A stretch of DNA of 64,000 bases from Thiomicrorhabdus sp. (GTDB taxonomy: Bacteria > Pseudomonadota > Gammaproteobacteria > Thiomicrospirales > Thiomicrospiraceae), in NCBI RefSeq assembly GCF_963677875.1, contig NZ_OY782569.1, forward strand, positions 62,001 to 126,000, read 5' to 3'. The notes under the pieces were generated by a model that worked only from the letters and a program-made list of their open reading frames with translations, did not search any database and was not told the origin of the DNA. Positions 42,805 to 52,859 of the stretch are shown piece after piece. Each line of letters begins with the position of its first letter. The stretch's first letter is position 1. The position numbers and the translations under genes are program-made.

Positions 42805-43749
42805 TTAACGCCGGTTCTTTTTATGTCGGGAACGACGTTCTTTTTTCGCCTCCTCGCGGGCTTGTTTTTTGGCTTCTTTTACGGCGCGAATTCGTTCGAC
42901 TTCGATCAGTTCCCGCTGAATCATCGGCGGTGTTTCCAGCGTCATAGGCCCGAGTTTCATATCGCGGTATTCCATGATCAACACTCTGGAAACTTTGTCC
43001 AAATCGACCATGCCGCCGCCGCGGAGACAGCCGCGTTGTCGACCGACAGCTTCGAGAAGCTCGATATCACCATGGGGTAATTCATCGAGTTTAAAGCGGT
43101 CTTGTACCGCGTCGGGATAGGCTTGGAGGAAGTATTCCGCCGCGTAGGAAGCAATATCGGGAAGTTCGAAAGCCGTCTCTTTGATACCGCCGGTAATGGC
43201 CAGCCGGTAGCCGCTGTTTTCGTTTTCGATATTCGGCCACAGCATACCGGGGGTGTCGATCAAAATAATGTTTTCTTCCAGTTTTATACGCTGCTGTTGT
43301 TTGGTGACGGCCGGCTCGTTACCGGTTTTGGCAATGGTGCGTCCGGTGATGGCATTGATCAGGGTGGATTTCCCGACGTTCGGAATGCCGATGATCAGAG
43401 CATAGATGGTTTTGACACTTTCTGCTTTTTCCGGGACCATTTTTTGGATGAGCTGTATGATCTGTTCGCGTTTATCCGATTGCTGGGCGTTGAAGGCCAG
43501 AGTTTTTACCTGTTTCTGCTGTTCCAGAAAGTCTTGCCATTCACGGGTTTTTTCAGGGTCGGCAAGGTCGGTTTTATTGAGAATTTTAATGGTTGGTTTG
43601 TCTTTTCGAATTTGTGCGATTAAGGGATTCTCACTGCTGAAAGGAATGCGGGCATCCAGCACTTCGATGAACACGTCGACCTGATTGAAAATTTCGCGCA
43701 CTTCTTTTTGTGCCTTGTGCATGTGGCCCGGATACCATTGAATCGCCAT
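42805..43749 (-). CDS. rbgA: Ribosome biogenesis GTPase (RbgA/YlqF family)
   Basis: A 314-residue circularly permuted GTPase helping late 50S assembly. The G motifs appear in permuted order: G4 LNKTDLAD (about residue 58), then G1 GIPNVGKSTLINAITG (about 121), and G3 LIDTPGMLWP. The N-terminus MAIQWYPGHMHKAQKEVREI is diagnostic. The C-terminal tail is very basic (KKERRSRHKKNRR). It is a single gene between the HD-GYP and NADH dehydrogenase genes. Confidence 0.95.
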   Translation of the reverse strand: MAIQWYPGHMHKAQKEVREIFNQVDVFIEVLDARIPFSSENPLIAQIRKDKPTIKILNKTDLADPEKTREWQDFLEQQKQVKTLAFNAQQSDKREQIIQLIQKMVPEKAESVKTIYALIIGIPNVGKSTLINAITGRTIAKTGNEPAVTKQQQRIKLEENIILIDTPGMLWPNIENENSGYRLAITGGIKETAFELPDIASYAAEYFLQAYPDAVQDRFKLDELPHGDIELLEAVGRQRGCLRGGGMVDLDKVSRVLIMEYRDMKLGPMTLETPPMIQRELIEVERIRAVKEAKKQAREEAKKERRSRHKKNRR

Positions 43750-43830
43750 ATTTTCCCTTTTCTTCCCTTTACCCTTAAGTCGCTAGCGCTGATTATAACG
43801 GCTTCGCGGACGGTTTGGGAGGCTGCGTAT

Positions 43831-45153
43831 TCAATAGAGCTTTAATTTCGGCTTAATGCGTTTTTCAAGCAGGCTACTGAGCCAGATCCAGAAAAACTTG
43901 CGTCGGCCGTACAGTGCCAGCTGATGTTGACGGTACAGGCTGACGTAAATCCAGTAGGCCAGTTTTCCTTCAACCTGCCATTTTCGCTTGACCATCTGAT
44001 TCAATAGTTGTCCCAATGTTTTGAAGGGGCCGAGTGAGACAAGAGTTCCATGATCACGATACTCGAAAGCCTGCAAAGGTTTATGCTTGATCAGTGCCAC
44101 CAGATTATCGGCGCAAATTTGCGCCATCTGATGAGCAGCTTGTGCGGTGGGAGGGACTGCGCGTTGTGCGCCTTCCGGTGTGAAGCTGCAGCAGTCGCCG
44201 ATGGCAAAAATGCGTTCTTCTCCCTTTGCCAGCAGGGTTTCGTTTACTTCTATTTGATGAATCCGGTTGGTTTCCAGGCCAAGGTTGGACAGGAATGCCG
44301 GTGCCTTGATTCCGGCTGCCCAGACAGTCAGGTCACTGTAAATTTCTTCGCCGTCAGTCTGCAGGCAATGATGCTTGATCTCTTTCACCATTGTGCTGCA
44401 GCGAATTCTGACGCCCTGTTCTTCGAGTGCGAATGCCGCTTTGGCGGCAACCGTTTCGGGTAGTGCAGGCAGAATGCGTTCCGCGGCTTCAATCAGGTTG
44501 ACTTCCAGGCTGCTGTGGCGAATTTCACGAATTCCGAAGCGCTCCAGCTGATCGACCGCCTGATAGAGTTCGGCAGCCAGTTCGACGCCGGTGGCACCGG
44601 CGCCAACAATGGAAACCACTACCGCGCTCCGCTGATCTTCGGAATCGGGCGACACATTATGCGCCATCGATTTTTCTTCGGAATATTGCATAAAGCGATT
44701 CAAAAATGTCAGGTGGAAATCTTCGGCATCCTGAGCGGAGTCCAAACGATAGCAGTGTTCTTGAACACTCGGGTTGCCGAAGTCGTTCGAAGAAGCGCCC
44801 AGAGCGAGAATCAGATAATCGTAGTCGATCCTGCGTTCCTGAAGGATTTGTTTGCCGTGATGATCTATGAGCGGGGCGAGGATGGCTTGGCGTTTTTTCT
44901 TATCTAGATCGCAGAGGGAGCCCATGCGAAAATAATAATGGTTTTCCGAGGAGTGAGCCCGGTAGCTGATGGCCTCCAATCCGGTGTCGAGGCTGCCGGA
45001 AACGACTTCGTGCAATAAGGGTTTCCACAGATGTGTCCGGTTGCGGTCAATCAGGGTGATTTCCGCCAGACCGTATTTGCCAAGCCGTTGTCCAAGATGG
45101 GTTGCGAGTTCCAGTCCGCCGGCGCCACCACCGACAATCACGATTTTCTTCAT
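43831..45153 (-). CDS. ndh: Type II NADH dehydrogenase / FAD oxidoreductase
   Basis: A 440-residue flavoprotein. The FAD-binding dinucleotide fold is at the N-terminus (IVIVGGGAGGLELATHLG) and the second NADH-binding fold is at SIVGAGATGVELAAELY (about residue 185). DLTVWAAGIKAP and IFAIGDCCSFTPEGAQRAVPPTAQAAHQMA are the conserved FAD and quinone-side motifs. A C-terminal amphipathic region (LALYGRRKFFWIWLSSLLEKR) likely docks to the inner membrane. It transfers electrons from NADH to quinone without pumping protons. Related sulfide:quinone reductases lack this arrangement. Confidence 0.9.
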   Translation of the reverse strand: MKKIVIVGGGAGGLELATHLGQRLGKYGLAEITLIDRNRTHLWKPLLHEVVSGSLDTGLEAISYRAHSSENHYYFRMGSLCDLDKKKRQAILAPLIDHHGKQILQERRIDYDYLILALGASSNDFGNPSVQEHCYRLDSAQDAEDFHLTFLNRFMQYSEEKSMAHNVSPDSEDQRSAVVVSIVGAGATGVELAAELYQAVDQLERFGIREIRHSSLEVNLIEAAERILPALPETVAAKAAFALEEQGVRIRCSTMVKEIKHHCLQTDGEEIYSDLTVWAAGIKAPAFLSNLGLETNRIHQIEVNETLLAKGEERIFAIGDCCSFTPEGAQRAVPPTAQAAHQMAQICADNLVALIKHKPLQAFEYRDHGTLVSLGPFKTLGQLLNQMVKRKWQVEGKLAYWIYVSLYRQHQLALYGRRKFFWIWLSSLLEKRIKPKLKLY

Positions 45154-45669
45154 AGTCGCCTCCGAAGTGAGTTACGAGTCGGAAAATTCACGGTTGAAGT
45201 TCCATGCCGTGAAAACAAAAAAGAGATTTGAGTGGTCAGTTGAGGGTTACGGCTGTTCGCATGCAGTTACCGGTTTATCTGGGCGTGCCGCGCTTCGGTT
45301 ATCTGTTTTGCCGTTCGGTAAATAACAAGTGATGCGTTAGGGTTACTTTAGCAGGTTGCGGATCGGATAGACAAAATTTGTTGTTTTCAGTCCAACAGGT
45401 CGGGAAATTAATGAAAAATAACGGATGATCGAGTCGATGAGATAGAGGGTTGACAAGATTTTTGCTGTCTGGACTGCAGGACGTTAGATCGGTAGTCGAT
45501 TGCTCTGCCGACATCTTGCACGGAATTTCGATTTTATTTCAATGGTTGTGAACGAACTGAAGACGGGACGAGTAGAGACGAGAGAAGTAGAGATGAGCCA
45601 GGAGATAAGGCGCCGATTCGGACAGAGAACCTCCGAATCGGCCTTTAAATTAAAAGGGAGCGTAAAATG
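45154..45669. other. 516-bp intergenic region upstream of ndh
   Basis: No convincing gene. It holds the ndh promoter region on the minus strand and, at its right end, the proS terminator hairpin. Short open frames on the plus strand (for example 45500-45736) run into the hairpin and proS antisense and look spurious. Confidence 0.4.
45612..45642 (-). terminator. Long perfect hairpin terminator after proS
   Basis: GCCGATTCGGA (45612-45622) pairs perfectly with TCCGAATCGGC (45632-45642), 11 bp with a 9-base loop; outer AAGG/CCTT bases extend it past a bulged C. It begins 27 bases past the proS stop. The U-run on the minus strand is weak, so strength comes from the stem. Confidence 0.75.
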
Positions 45670-47394
45670 TTACGCTTGCGTACCTCTTAATTTCTCCATC
45701 AAAAAGTCGATGAAACCTTCTGCAGGAATATCTTGAGCTTTTTCATCGCGACGGTATTTGTACTCGATCTCACCTTTATCCAGGCCGCGCTCGCCGATGA
45801 CGATGCGGTGTGGAATGCCGATCAAGTCCATATCCGAGAACATCACGCCGGGGCGTTCCGCCCGGTCGTCCATCAGAACATCAATTCCAAGGTCGACCAA
45901 CTGTTGGTATAGAGCGGTGGCGGCTTCGGCCACCCGTGGTGATTTGTGCATCTGCATCGGAACAATACACACTTGGAAAGGTGCGATCGAATCTGGCCAG
46001 ATAATGCCGCGATCGTCATTGTTCTGTTCAATGGCTGCCGCGACCACGCGGGTAACCCCGATGCCGTAGCAACCCATCTCCAGAACCTGAGAGCGACTGC
46101 TTTCGTTCTGAACAGTTGCGTTCAGGGCCGTGGAGTATTTGTTGCCCAGCTGGAAAATATGCCCGACTTCGATACCGCGACGAATTTCGATTTTTCCCTG
46201 GCCGCATGGGCTTGGATCACCTTTAACGACATTACGAATATCGGCAATCAGGGTTGGGGTTGCGTCACGATCCCAGTTAGCACCGGTAAAGTGATAACCG
46301 TCTTCATTGGCACCGCAGACGAAATCGCTCATATGCGCGGCGCTACGGTCGACAATGACGGGAATGTTCAGGCCGACCGGTCCGATGGAGCCGGCACTGC
46401 ATCCGGCAGCGGCTTTAATTTCTTCGTCGGCCGCCATCTCGAAAGGTTCGGCAACCCATTCCAGCTTTTGTGCTTTGATTTCGTTCAGCTCGTGATCGCC
46501 ACGTACGACCAGAGCCACGATCGGCGCTTCTTCTTTCGCCCCCTTAACCAATAGCGTTTTGGCAACGGCTTTTTTCTTCAACTGCAAGAAATCGCACACG
46601 TCTTCAATCGAATGTTTGTTCGGCGTTGCAACTTTATCCAATTCCGCACTCGGAGCAGTACGCTCGCCGCGAGGTGCCAAGGCTTCCGCCAGCTCTACAT
46701 TCGCGGCAAAATCCGAACCGGTCGAAAAGGCGATATCGTCTTCACCGGAGTCGGCCAGAACGTGGAATTCGTGCGAACCGTCGCCACCGATTGAACCGGT
46801 ATCGGCCTGTACCGGACGGAAATCCAGACCGATACGGCTGAAAATACGGTTATAGGCTTGATACATGTCATCGTAAGTCTGCTGCAAAGAGTCGCGATCC
46901 ATATGGAAAGAGTAGGCGTCTTTCATAATGAACTCGCGAGAGCGCATGACTCCGAAACGTGGACGGATTTCATCACGGAACTTGGTTTGAATCTGATAGA
47001 AATTCGCCGGTAATTGTTTGTAACTGCGGATTTCGCGACGCACCAGATCGGTAATGATCTCTTCGTGGGTCGGACCCAGTACGAAATCACGTTGATGACG
47101 ATCCTTGAAACGTAGTAATTCCGGGCCGTAATCGATACCGCGACCGGATTCTTCCCATAATTCCATCGGCTGAACGACCGGCATCAACAGTTCCTGAGCG
47201 CCGGCACGGTTCATCTCTTCGCGTACAATGGTTTCCACTTTGCGCAAGACACGGACGCCAAGCGGCAACCAGTTGTAGAGACCGCCGGCCAAAGAACGGA
47301 TCAGGCCGGCTCGAATCATCAATTGATGGCTGATAACAACTGCATCCGCAGGTGTTTCACGGGTAGTAGACAACAGTAAGTTGGAGGTTTTCAT
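45670..47394 (-). CDS. proS: Prolyl-tRNA synthetase
   Basis: A 574-residue class II synthetase of the bacterial ProS type. The N-terminus [30 protein letters not shown] fits the family, so ATG 47394 is chosen over an upstream codon at 47424. Motif 2 region [26 protein letters not shown] is intact. The inserted editing domain follows ([21 protein letters not shown]) and then [15 protein letters not shown] and [17 protein letters not shown] (motif 3). The C-terminal anticodon-binding domain is complete. Confidence 0.97.
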   Translation of the reverse strand: MKTSNLLLSTTRETPADAVVISHQLMIRAGLIRSLAGGLYNWLPLGVRVLRKVETIVREEMNRAGAQELLMPVVQPMELWEESGRGIDYGPELLRFKDRHQRDFVLGPTHEEIITDLVRREIRSYKQLPANFYQIQTKFRDEIRPRFGVMRSREFIMKDAYSFHMDRDSLQQTYDDMYQAYNRIFSRIGLDFRPVQADTGSIGGDGSHEFHVLADSGEDDIAFSTGSDFAANVELAEALAPRGERTAPSAELDKVATPNKHSIEDVCDFLQLKKKAVAKTLLVKGAKEEAPIVALVVRGDHELNEIKAQKLEWVAEPFEMAADEEIKAAAGCSAGSIGPVGLNIPVIVDRSAAHMSDFVCGANEDGYHFTGANWDRDATPTLIADIRNVVKGDPSPCGQGKIEIRRGIEVGHIFQLGNKYSTALNATVQNESSRSQVLEMGCYGIGVTRVVAAAIEQNNDDRGIIWPDSIAPFQVCIVPMQMHKSPRVAEAATALYQQLVDLGIDVLMDDRAERPGVMFSDMDLIGIPHRIVIGERGLDKGEIEYKYRRDEKAQDIPAEGFIDFLMEKLRGTQA

Positions 47395-47536
47395 GGACGT
47401 TGCAGTACCTTGGAAATATGACAAAAATAAGCGCGTATTTTAGCACGTTAAGGCTATGCCGGCAGAGGGAAAATCACAATTTAGCTGCATGTTCGAAAGT
47501 GGCTGATTCGCCGTTTTCCTCGCTGAATCAGGGGCT

Positions 47537-48058
47537 TTAAGAAGACGTTTTCTTTAGCATCCGGTGCATCCACTGGATTAGATGGAAATGAGCGATCAGC
47601 AAATAAAAAATCGTTCCGAACAGTATCCCGAGAAGAATATTTCCGAAGAAAAAGGCTTGCCAGATATGCGGAAAAACTTCATTAAACCATTGTGCAGAAC
47701 CGAGCGGAATACTGCCAAACTGGTCAAACAGATCGGGCGTACCGAGTACCCAGGTTCCGAAAACGTAACCGCCGTACCAGATCGGCCACATGGTCAGTGG
47801 GTTGGTGATCCAGGCGAGAGCAGTCGCCAGTGGAATATTGGCCCGCAAATAGTAGGCAAATATCGATCCGAGCACCATTTGGAAAGGAACCGGCAGCATC
47901 ATACAGAAGGCGCCGATAAATCCGGCACGTGCAAACGATTTACGGTCGCCGGCCCAGTAGACGGGATCTTTAAAACGAGGGAAATGTTTATTCAGAAAGG
48001 CCGAACGCTTGGTCGCGCGGGCGATCTGATGAAACTTGAGTTTGATATAGCGCAACAT
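47537..48058 (-). CDS. DUF2062 membrane protein
   Basis: A 173-residue protein typical of DUF2062: a basic N-terminus, then hydrophobic segments with the signature FARAGFIGAFCMMLPVPFQMVLG (about residues 42-64), NIPLATALAWITNPLTMWPIWYGGYVFG, and a last segment ILLGILFGTIFYLLIAH. Several membrane helices are predicted. The family's function is unknown. It is between proS and an SDR gene on the same strand. Confidence 0.9.
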   Translation of the reverse strand: MLRYIKLKFHQIARATKRSAFLNKHFPRFKDPVYWAGDRKSFARAGFIGAFCMMLPVPFQMVLGSIFAYYLRANIPLATALAWITNPLTMWPIWYGGYVFGTWVLGTPDLFDQFGSIPLGSAQWFNEVFPHIWQAFFFGNILLGILFGTIFYLLIAHFHLIQWMHRMLKKTSS

Positions 48059-48120
48059 CGGCTAATTTTAACAGAAAGGCAATGACAGCAATATCGCCAT
48101 TGGATTGAGAAAATATGACA

Positions 48121-48909
48121 TTAATTCTGTTGATGTCCGTTACGGGTCACCACGGGCCCGCCGAGTGCCTGATGAACAGGCATGATTTCAATCCGGTTAA
48201 TATTTACGTGAGCCGGTTGCTGTAAAACCCAGGCAACGCTTTCCGCAATATCTTCTGATTTCAGGGGTTGCAGGTTTTCGTAAACCGATTTTGCTCGCTG
48301 CCGATCACCTTTAAAACGTACCTGAGAGAATTCGCTGTCTCCCAGTAGACCTGGTTCTATATTGGTGACGCGGATGGCGCTTCCCAGAAGATCGGAACGC
48401 AAATTAGCCGAGAATTGCTCGACAAACGCCTTGCTTGCACCATAGACATTTGCACCTTTATAAGCGTAGCTGCCGGCAATGGAGCCCATGTTGATGATAT
48501 GGCCTCGATTGTGTTCGATCATGGATGGCAGTATCTGGCGAGTAATGTAAGCCAGAGACAGGCAGTTGGTTTCAATCATATTGCGCCAATCTTGCCAGTC
48601 GGTCTGATCCGCGGGCTCAAGCCCTAAAGCCAGCCCGGCATTATTGATCAAAATGTCGATCGGCGTCTGTTGAAGGTGCCGTTGAAGTTCGCGGTGTAAG
48701 TGTTCGTGATCGTTGATGTCCACGACCAGGATGTCAACTTCGCAGAGGTTTTGAAGTTCGGTCTGCAGAATTGAGAGTTTCTCTTCGCGACGCGCCAGCA
48801 ATAGAAGACGATAGCCGTCTTTGGCAAGCTTGCGGGCGATGGCGCGTCCGATTCCGGAAGATGCACCGGTAATTAATGCGGTAAGAGACGTCGTTTGATC
48901 GGGAATCAT
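48121..48909 (-). CDS. Short-chain dehydrogenase/reductase (YdfG-like)
   Basis: A 262-residue SDR. The NAD(P)-binding loop is TGASSGIGRAIARKLA near the N-terminus, the NNAG motif is in ILINNAGLALGLEP, the active-site Ser is in NMGSIAGSYAYKG, and the YxxxK pair is in VYGASKAFVEQF. The VTNIEPGLLGDSEFSQVRFKGD loop resembles YdfG-type 3-hydroxy acid dehydrogenases. The cofactor is probably NADP, given the Arg-rich LLLARREEKLS after the second strand. ATG 48909 is used; an upstream ATG (48948) would add 13 residues of no family match. Confidence 0.93.
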   Translation of the reverse strand: MIPDQTTSLTALITGASSGIGRAIARKLAKDGYRLLLLARREEKLSILQTELQNLCEVDILVVDINDHEHLHRELQRHLQQTPIDILINNAGLALGLEPADQTDWQDWRNMIETNCLSLAYITRQILPSMIEHNRGHIINMGSIAGSYAYKGANVYGASKAFVEQFSANLRSDLLGSAIRVTNIEPGLLGDSEFSQVRFKGDRQRAKSVYENLQPLKSEDIAESVAWVLQQPAHVNINRIEIMPVHQALGGPVVTRNGHQQN

Positions 48910-49134
48910 AGGGGCTGCTTGTCCGGAGGAATGGATTGAAAGCGCCATTTTACAAAATTTATGCAGCGGAACGATTTTTCCTGAAGGGTGTTTTTTCGAT
49001 AAGTCGGCATTTTTATCAAAGAAATTGATTTCACTTGATTTTTCGATGTTTTTCTTCTGGCTTTAATGAAAGGAAGTGGGAAATCCGTATACTTCAATGG
49101 AGCGGATAATCGCATTGCCGATGGGAGTGAATCA

Positions 49135-49943
49135 ATGCAAAATCAATTTTCGGAGTTAAGAGATGCGTATTTTTCCGATCCGAAAGAGATCGAGAACTTG
49201 CATAGTTTGCGCGTTTTTCTGCGCAAAATACTTAGTATTGAAGTCGTGCAACGTCAGGAAAATACCGATTTGCAGTCTTTAACGGAATTGATCAAGCTTT
49301 CGAATCCATTGCGGGATCTGGATGTGTTTGAGGATCAATGCGTCGCAGAGTTGTTTGAGGATCAAGAGGTGCGGCAAAAAATGGGTGCAGCCGTGGAGCG
49401 GCATCGTCAGCGCTATCTTTCAGAGTTTGAAAGCGCCTTAAGAGCGTTCTCTCTCCGCAAAGCATTCCGTCCACTGTATCCGAAAATGGCAGCGGGGAGA
49501 GTGGGAGTGATAAGATCGTGGCCGCAGAAAGGGGCGGAGAAAGGGCCGTCAGTCCTTGTAGAATGGCGCTGTTCCATAAACTTTTTAAAAAATTGATTAA
49601 GCAAGTTCTCAAGGAACCGCATTCGGATGCCGCTCTGCATAAACTGCGCCTGAAAATCAAAAAAATGCGCTATGACTTGGAACACTGTCTTGAGCAACGG
49701 AAAGAGCAGGATAAACGACATTTGAAATTGTTAAAGCGCCTGCGGCGGTTGCAAACGTTACTCGGCGATATCAATGATCGTCGTCAGTGGCGCAAGTGGT
49801 TAAAGCGACTGCGGGATGAAATCGGCGAAGAAATTTATGAGAGAGGGATGCTGAATCTCAAGCAGCAGAGTAAGTTTTTACGGCATGCGTTATTTGTCAA
49901 ATTAAGCAAATACGCGAGCGCGAGTGTCAAGAAAGTCTCTTAA
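49135..49943 (+). pseudogene. CHAD-domain protein gene split by a frameshift
   Basis: Two overlapping frames together encode a CHAD (conserved histidine alpha-helical) domain of about 270 residues. The first (49135-49596) has the first half with LHSLRVFLRKI and SNPLRDLDVFEDQ. The second (to 49943) has the second half with LHKLRLKIKKMRYDLEHCLE and LLGDINDRRQWRKWL. The switch must occur between about 49480 and 49570, near short A and G runs. CHAD proteins bind polyphosphate. The gene is either a pseudogene or carries a sequence error; neither half alone would form the full four-helix pair. Confidence 0.8.
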
Positions 49944-50082
49944 AGTTAAAGAATTCTGCATTGATCTGCACCAATGTACCTGCGATCAAGTGCCGGATGA
50001 TTCGGCTTTGAGAAAGGTTCTGCGGAGAAGTAAATGTTTTGAGGAAGCGGCTTAGTCGGTGGCTGTAAAAAACGCAAAAAAA

Positions 50083-50106
50083 GCCCGCGAAGAATAACTT
50101 GCGGGC
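50083..50106 (-). terminator. Intrinsic terminator after the AsmA-family gene
   Basis: GCCCGC (50083-50088) pairs with GCGGGC (50101-50106), extendable past a bulged G by AAG/CTT. On the minus strand it is followed by a run of seven or more U. It lies 45 bases past the stop. Confidence 0.85.
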
Positions 50107-50150
50107 GGTTTCTGTTTTGCTGTTTTTGCCTTTAGGTGGAGTGCGAGTGT

Positions 50151-52655
50151 TTAGAACTTGAACAAATCTTTCAATTTATCGGTTGCTTGTTTCTTAACGT
50201 CCTCAATCACCTCTTGTTTTTTCTCTTCAGCAGCCTTTTTAGCCTGGTCGATGGCTTCCTGCTTCTTCTTCTCCAGTTCCATTTTCGCTTTCTCTTCAAA
50301 CAGCGAAGCCAGGTCAAGAGAAACCGCTGGAGAAATCATCGCCCCTTTTAAACGTACTGGGATGGTCAAACCGCTGAGATCCTGAAATTCCTTTCCGCCT
50401 TGACCTTTATCCGACTCGACAATTTTGGTATTGACGAGAACATTCATGGTTTCTTTGCTCAGATCGGCTTTTCCTTCGGCGGATATGCGCATAAACGGAG
50501 CCAAGGCATTTAAGGCTTCGATTTTGGCAACGCCGTTGGTGATTTGCAGCTTGGCCAGCAGTTCGCTGAAATCGGTCTGCGGCACTTCTTCCGTGGCTGG
50601 AAGGGTTGTACCACTTAGTTTGGCTTTGGCTTCGCGAATGGATTGGGCAAGATTGAAGCCTTTGACCGCACCATTGGCAAGATCACTGGCCAAACTCCCG
50701 TTCAGGTTCTGTTTCAGCTCGGATAACTTGCGTCCGGATGTTGTCAGGTCTGTATTGACACTTCCCAGTCCACTGAGTTTATCGTCGCCCGTGAAGGCGA
50801 GCATGACGTCACCAACCGGTACTTTCGGAGCGGAGACTTTTGCACTGTATTGCGGTGTTTTACCGCTGACATCCAAACCGGCCTGAACCGAGAGTCGGGT
50901 GCCGAATAAGTCCGCTTGTGTCGGACTCAGTTGCCATTTGCCGTTTTTCGCTTTGAGTGTCACCAGAATGTTTTTCGGTTCCAGCTGCTGTACTTTCAGC
51001 GTTCCGACTTTCAGCGTTCCGTCAATCGTCATGGATTTTAACAGCTCTTCGGGTAGCGCAATTTCGATGTCTTCCTGTTTTTCTGTTTTCGGCGTTTCTT
51101 CGGTTTGCTGAGGTTTCGGCAGATAGCGGTTGAGATCGATTTGATCCAGATTTAAGTCGTATGCGATGACGGGTTTGTCAAACTGACGAATCTGGGCCGT
51201 ACCTTTCAGTTTGCTTTGGTCCAGATCGACTTGCAGATTCTGCACCTTGACAGCCTGTGTGCCGTGATCATAATCGACTTTCAGTTTCGCTGCGACTTGA
51301 TTCAGGGTTGTTGGGTCGCTCATGTCCGGCAAGGTAATTTTCAAAGCTTCCAGCCATTTTCTGAGGTTCAGCGGGGTTAGACTGATATTTGCCTGTGCTT
51401 GCGGATTCTCCATGATTTGGCTGGCTTGAACATCAGCGTCAAGCAGAAGATCTCCCGCGCTCAGTTTGATCGCAGACAGGTTTGCGGTCTGTTTGCTCAG
51501 ATTTATGTCGGGTTTGGCGGAAAGGTCAGCCTGCAGGGCTCCGTTTGGCAAGATGTCGCCTTTCAGATCATAGTGCATTTTCAGATATTCCATGCTGACG
51601 GCCTGTTGATTAATCAGTGCCTGAAGCCCCGAGACTTCAAGTTTGTTGCTGAATTGCTTTAACGGAAAATCGCCCTGACCGTCGCCCTTGGCAGTGATTT
51701 CCATTTTCGGCAGGGTGGCGGTCTGTTTTCCAAGGTCAACGCCGACATCCAGCAAGCTACCTTGGACGGAAAGTTGTTTAAGAGGGAAATCGCTTTTGCC
51801 TTGTGCCTGAACGCTGAGTTGCAATTGCGGCAGATCGATTTTCTGTTGCTCGAGAGCCAGGTTGAGCGTCGGAATTTTCAAAGAAGCCAGCAGACCAGTG
51901 ACTGGTAGAGCTTGTCCCTCGGCCTGGGTTTCCAGCTGGAGGTTGCGAACGGCATACTGGCCGTTTTGCTCAAGCTTGGCTTCGATATCCAGTGTGAGTT
52001 GATTGTTGATGTCGGGGTTCTTCAACCGGGTTTCGGCACTGAAATGAATGGGAAAGAATTCACCGAACTCGATGCTGCCGGTACTGGCTGTCAGGCCGTT
52101 AATGTGAACTTCCTGTTGTGACTGAGCATCCGTCCATTGCAATTCGCCATCTTGAATATCAAGGCCGCCGAAACTGAGAGCGGCCAATTGGTCAAGCGGA
52201 TTTTCTCCGGCGTTTTCATCCTCTTTCTCTTCGTGATGTTCCTCTTCCTCGCCATTTTGTTTGATGAGATCGTCCCAGTTTGTTACACCGTCGGCATTTT
52301 TCTGCAGGTTGAGTTTCAAACCGTGCAGGGCCAGAGCGTCAATTTGCAGCTCTTTGCTCAAAAGAGGAAGCAGAGCGGCGCCGACTTGGACTTTCTGTGC
52401 CTGCATGAACGGTGTTTCATCAAATCCTTTGGCATTGCTTAACTGAACTTCGTCAAGTTGTAGTCCGAGTTTTGGGTATAAGGAGAGACTCATATTGCCG
52501 ATCTGCAAATCGCGGCCGGTCTGTTTTTCGACCAGTTCAGTGATTTCTTCACGGTAATCGTTCGGGTCGACGACTGCGATTAGGATACCGATCGCTGCGA
52601 TCAGTACGATAACGACGGCGGCAAGAATTTTTAGAATCAGGGATACGGCTTTCAT
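50151..52655 (-). CDS. AsmA-family protein
   Basis: An 834-residue protein anchored by one N-terminal membrane segment (ILKILAAVVIVLIAAIGILIAVV), with the AsmA N-terminal domain (DPNDYREEITELVEKQTGRDLQIG) followed by long beta-strand-rich repeats and the C-terminal AsmA region (GSLASDLANGAVKGFNLAQSIREAKAKL). It ends in a Lys/Glu/Ala-rich helix (residues about 785-834). AsmA-like proteins are bridge-like lipid-transfer or outer-membrane biogenesis factors. An acidic, His/Glu-rich loop (EEEEHHEEKEDE) lies at about 136-147. A terminator follows. Confidence 0.93.
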   Translation of the reverse strand: MKAVSLILKILAAVVIVLIAAIGILIAVVDPNDYREEITELVEKQTGRDLQIGNMSLSLYPKLGLQLDEVQLSNAKGFDETPFMQAQKVQVGAALLPLLSKELQIDALALHGLKLNLQKNADGVTNWDDLIKQNGEEEEHHEEKEDENAGENPLDQLAALSFGGLDIQDGELQWTDAQSQQEVHINGLTASTGSIEFGEFFPIHFSAETRLKNPDINNQLTLDIEAKLEQNGQYAVRNLQLETQAEGQALPVTGLLASLKIPTLNLALEQQKIDLPQLQLSVQAQGKSDFPLKQLSVQGSLLDVGVDLGKQTATLPKMEITAKGDGQGDFPLKQFSNKLEVSGLQALINQQAVSMEYLKMHYDLKGDILPNGALQADLSAKPDINLSKQTANLSAIKLSAGDLLLDADVQASQIMENPQAQANISLTPLNLRKWLEALKITLPDMSDPTTLNQVAAKLKVDYDHGTQAVKVQNLQVDLDQSKLKGTAQIRQFDKPVIAYDLNLDQIDLNRYLPKPQQTEETPKTEKQEDIEIALPEELLKSMTIDGTLKVGTLKVQQLEPKNILVTLKAKNGKWQLSPTQADLFGTRLSVQAGLDVSGKTPQYSAKVSAPKVPVGDVMLAFTGDDKLSGLGSVNTDLTTSGRKLSELKQNLNGSLASDLANGAVKGFNLAQSIREAKAKLSGTTLPATEEVPQTDFSELLAKLQITNGVAKIEALNALAPFMRISAEGKADLSKETMNVLVNTKIVESDKGQGGKEFQDLSGLTIPVRLKGAMISPAVSLDLASLFEEKAKMELEKKKQEAIDQAKKAAEEKKQEVIEDVKKQATDKLKDLFKF

Positions 52656-52859
52656 TGGTAAAGTCTCCGGAATCCAGTTTGGTTTTTTATAAGGTGATTA
52701 AAGCTAAATGGTAACAGAAGCCGCTTCAGTTGCCAGCCCGGCTTAAGTGAATTTTGTTTGAAAAATGTCGTTAAAGTTGCTTAATGCTTTGGAGATAAAG
52801 GGTTTTTCAGTATCATGGGCAGACCGATGTTTTAAGTAACGAATGATGAGTATTTGTGA

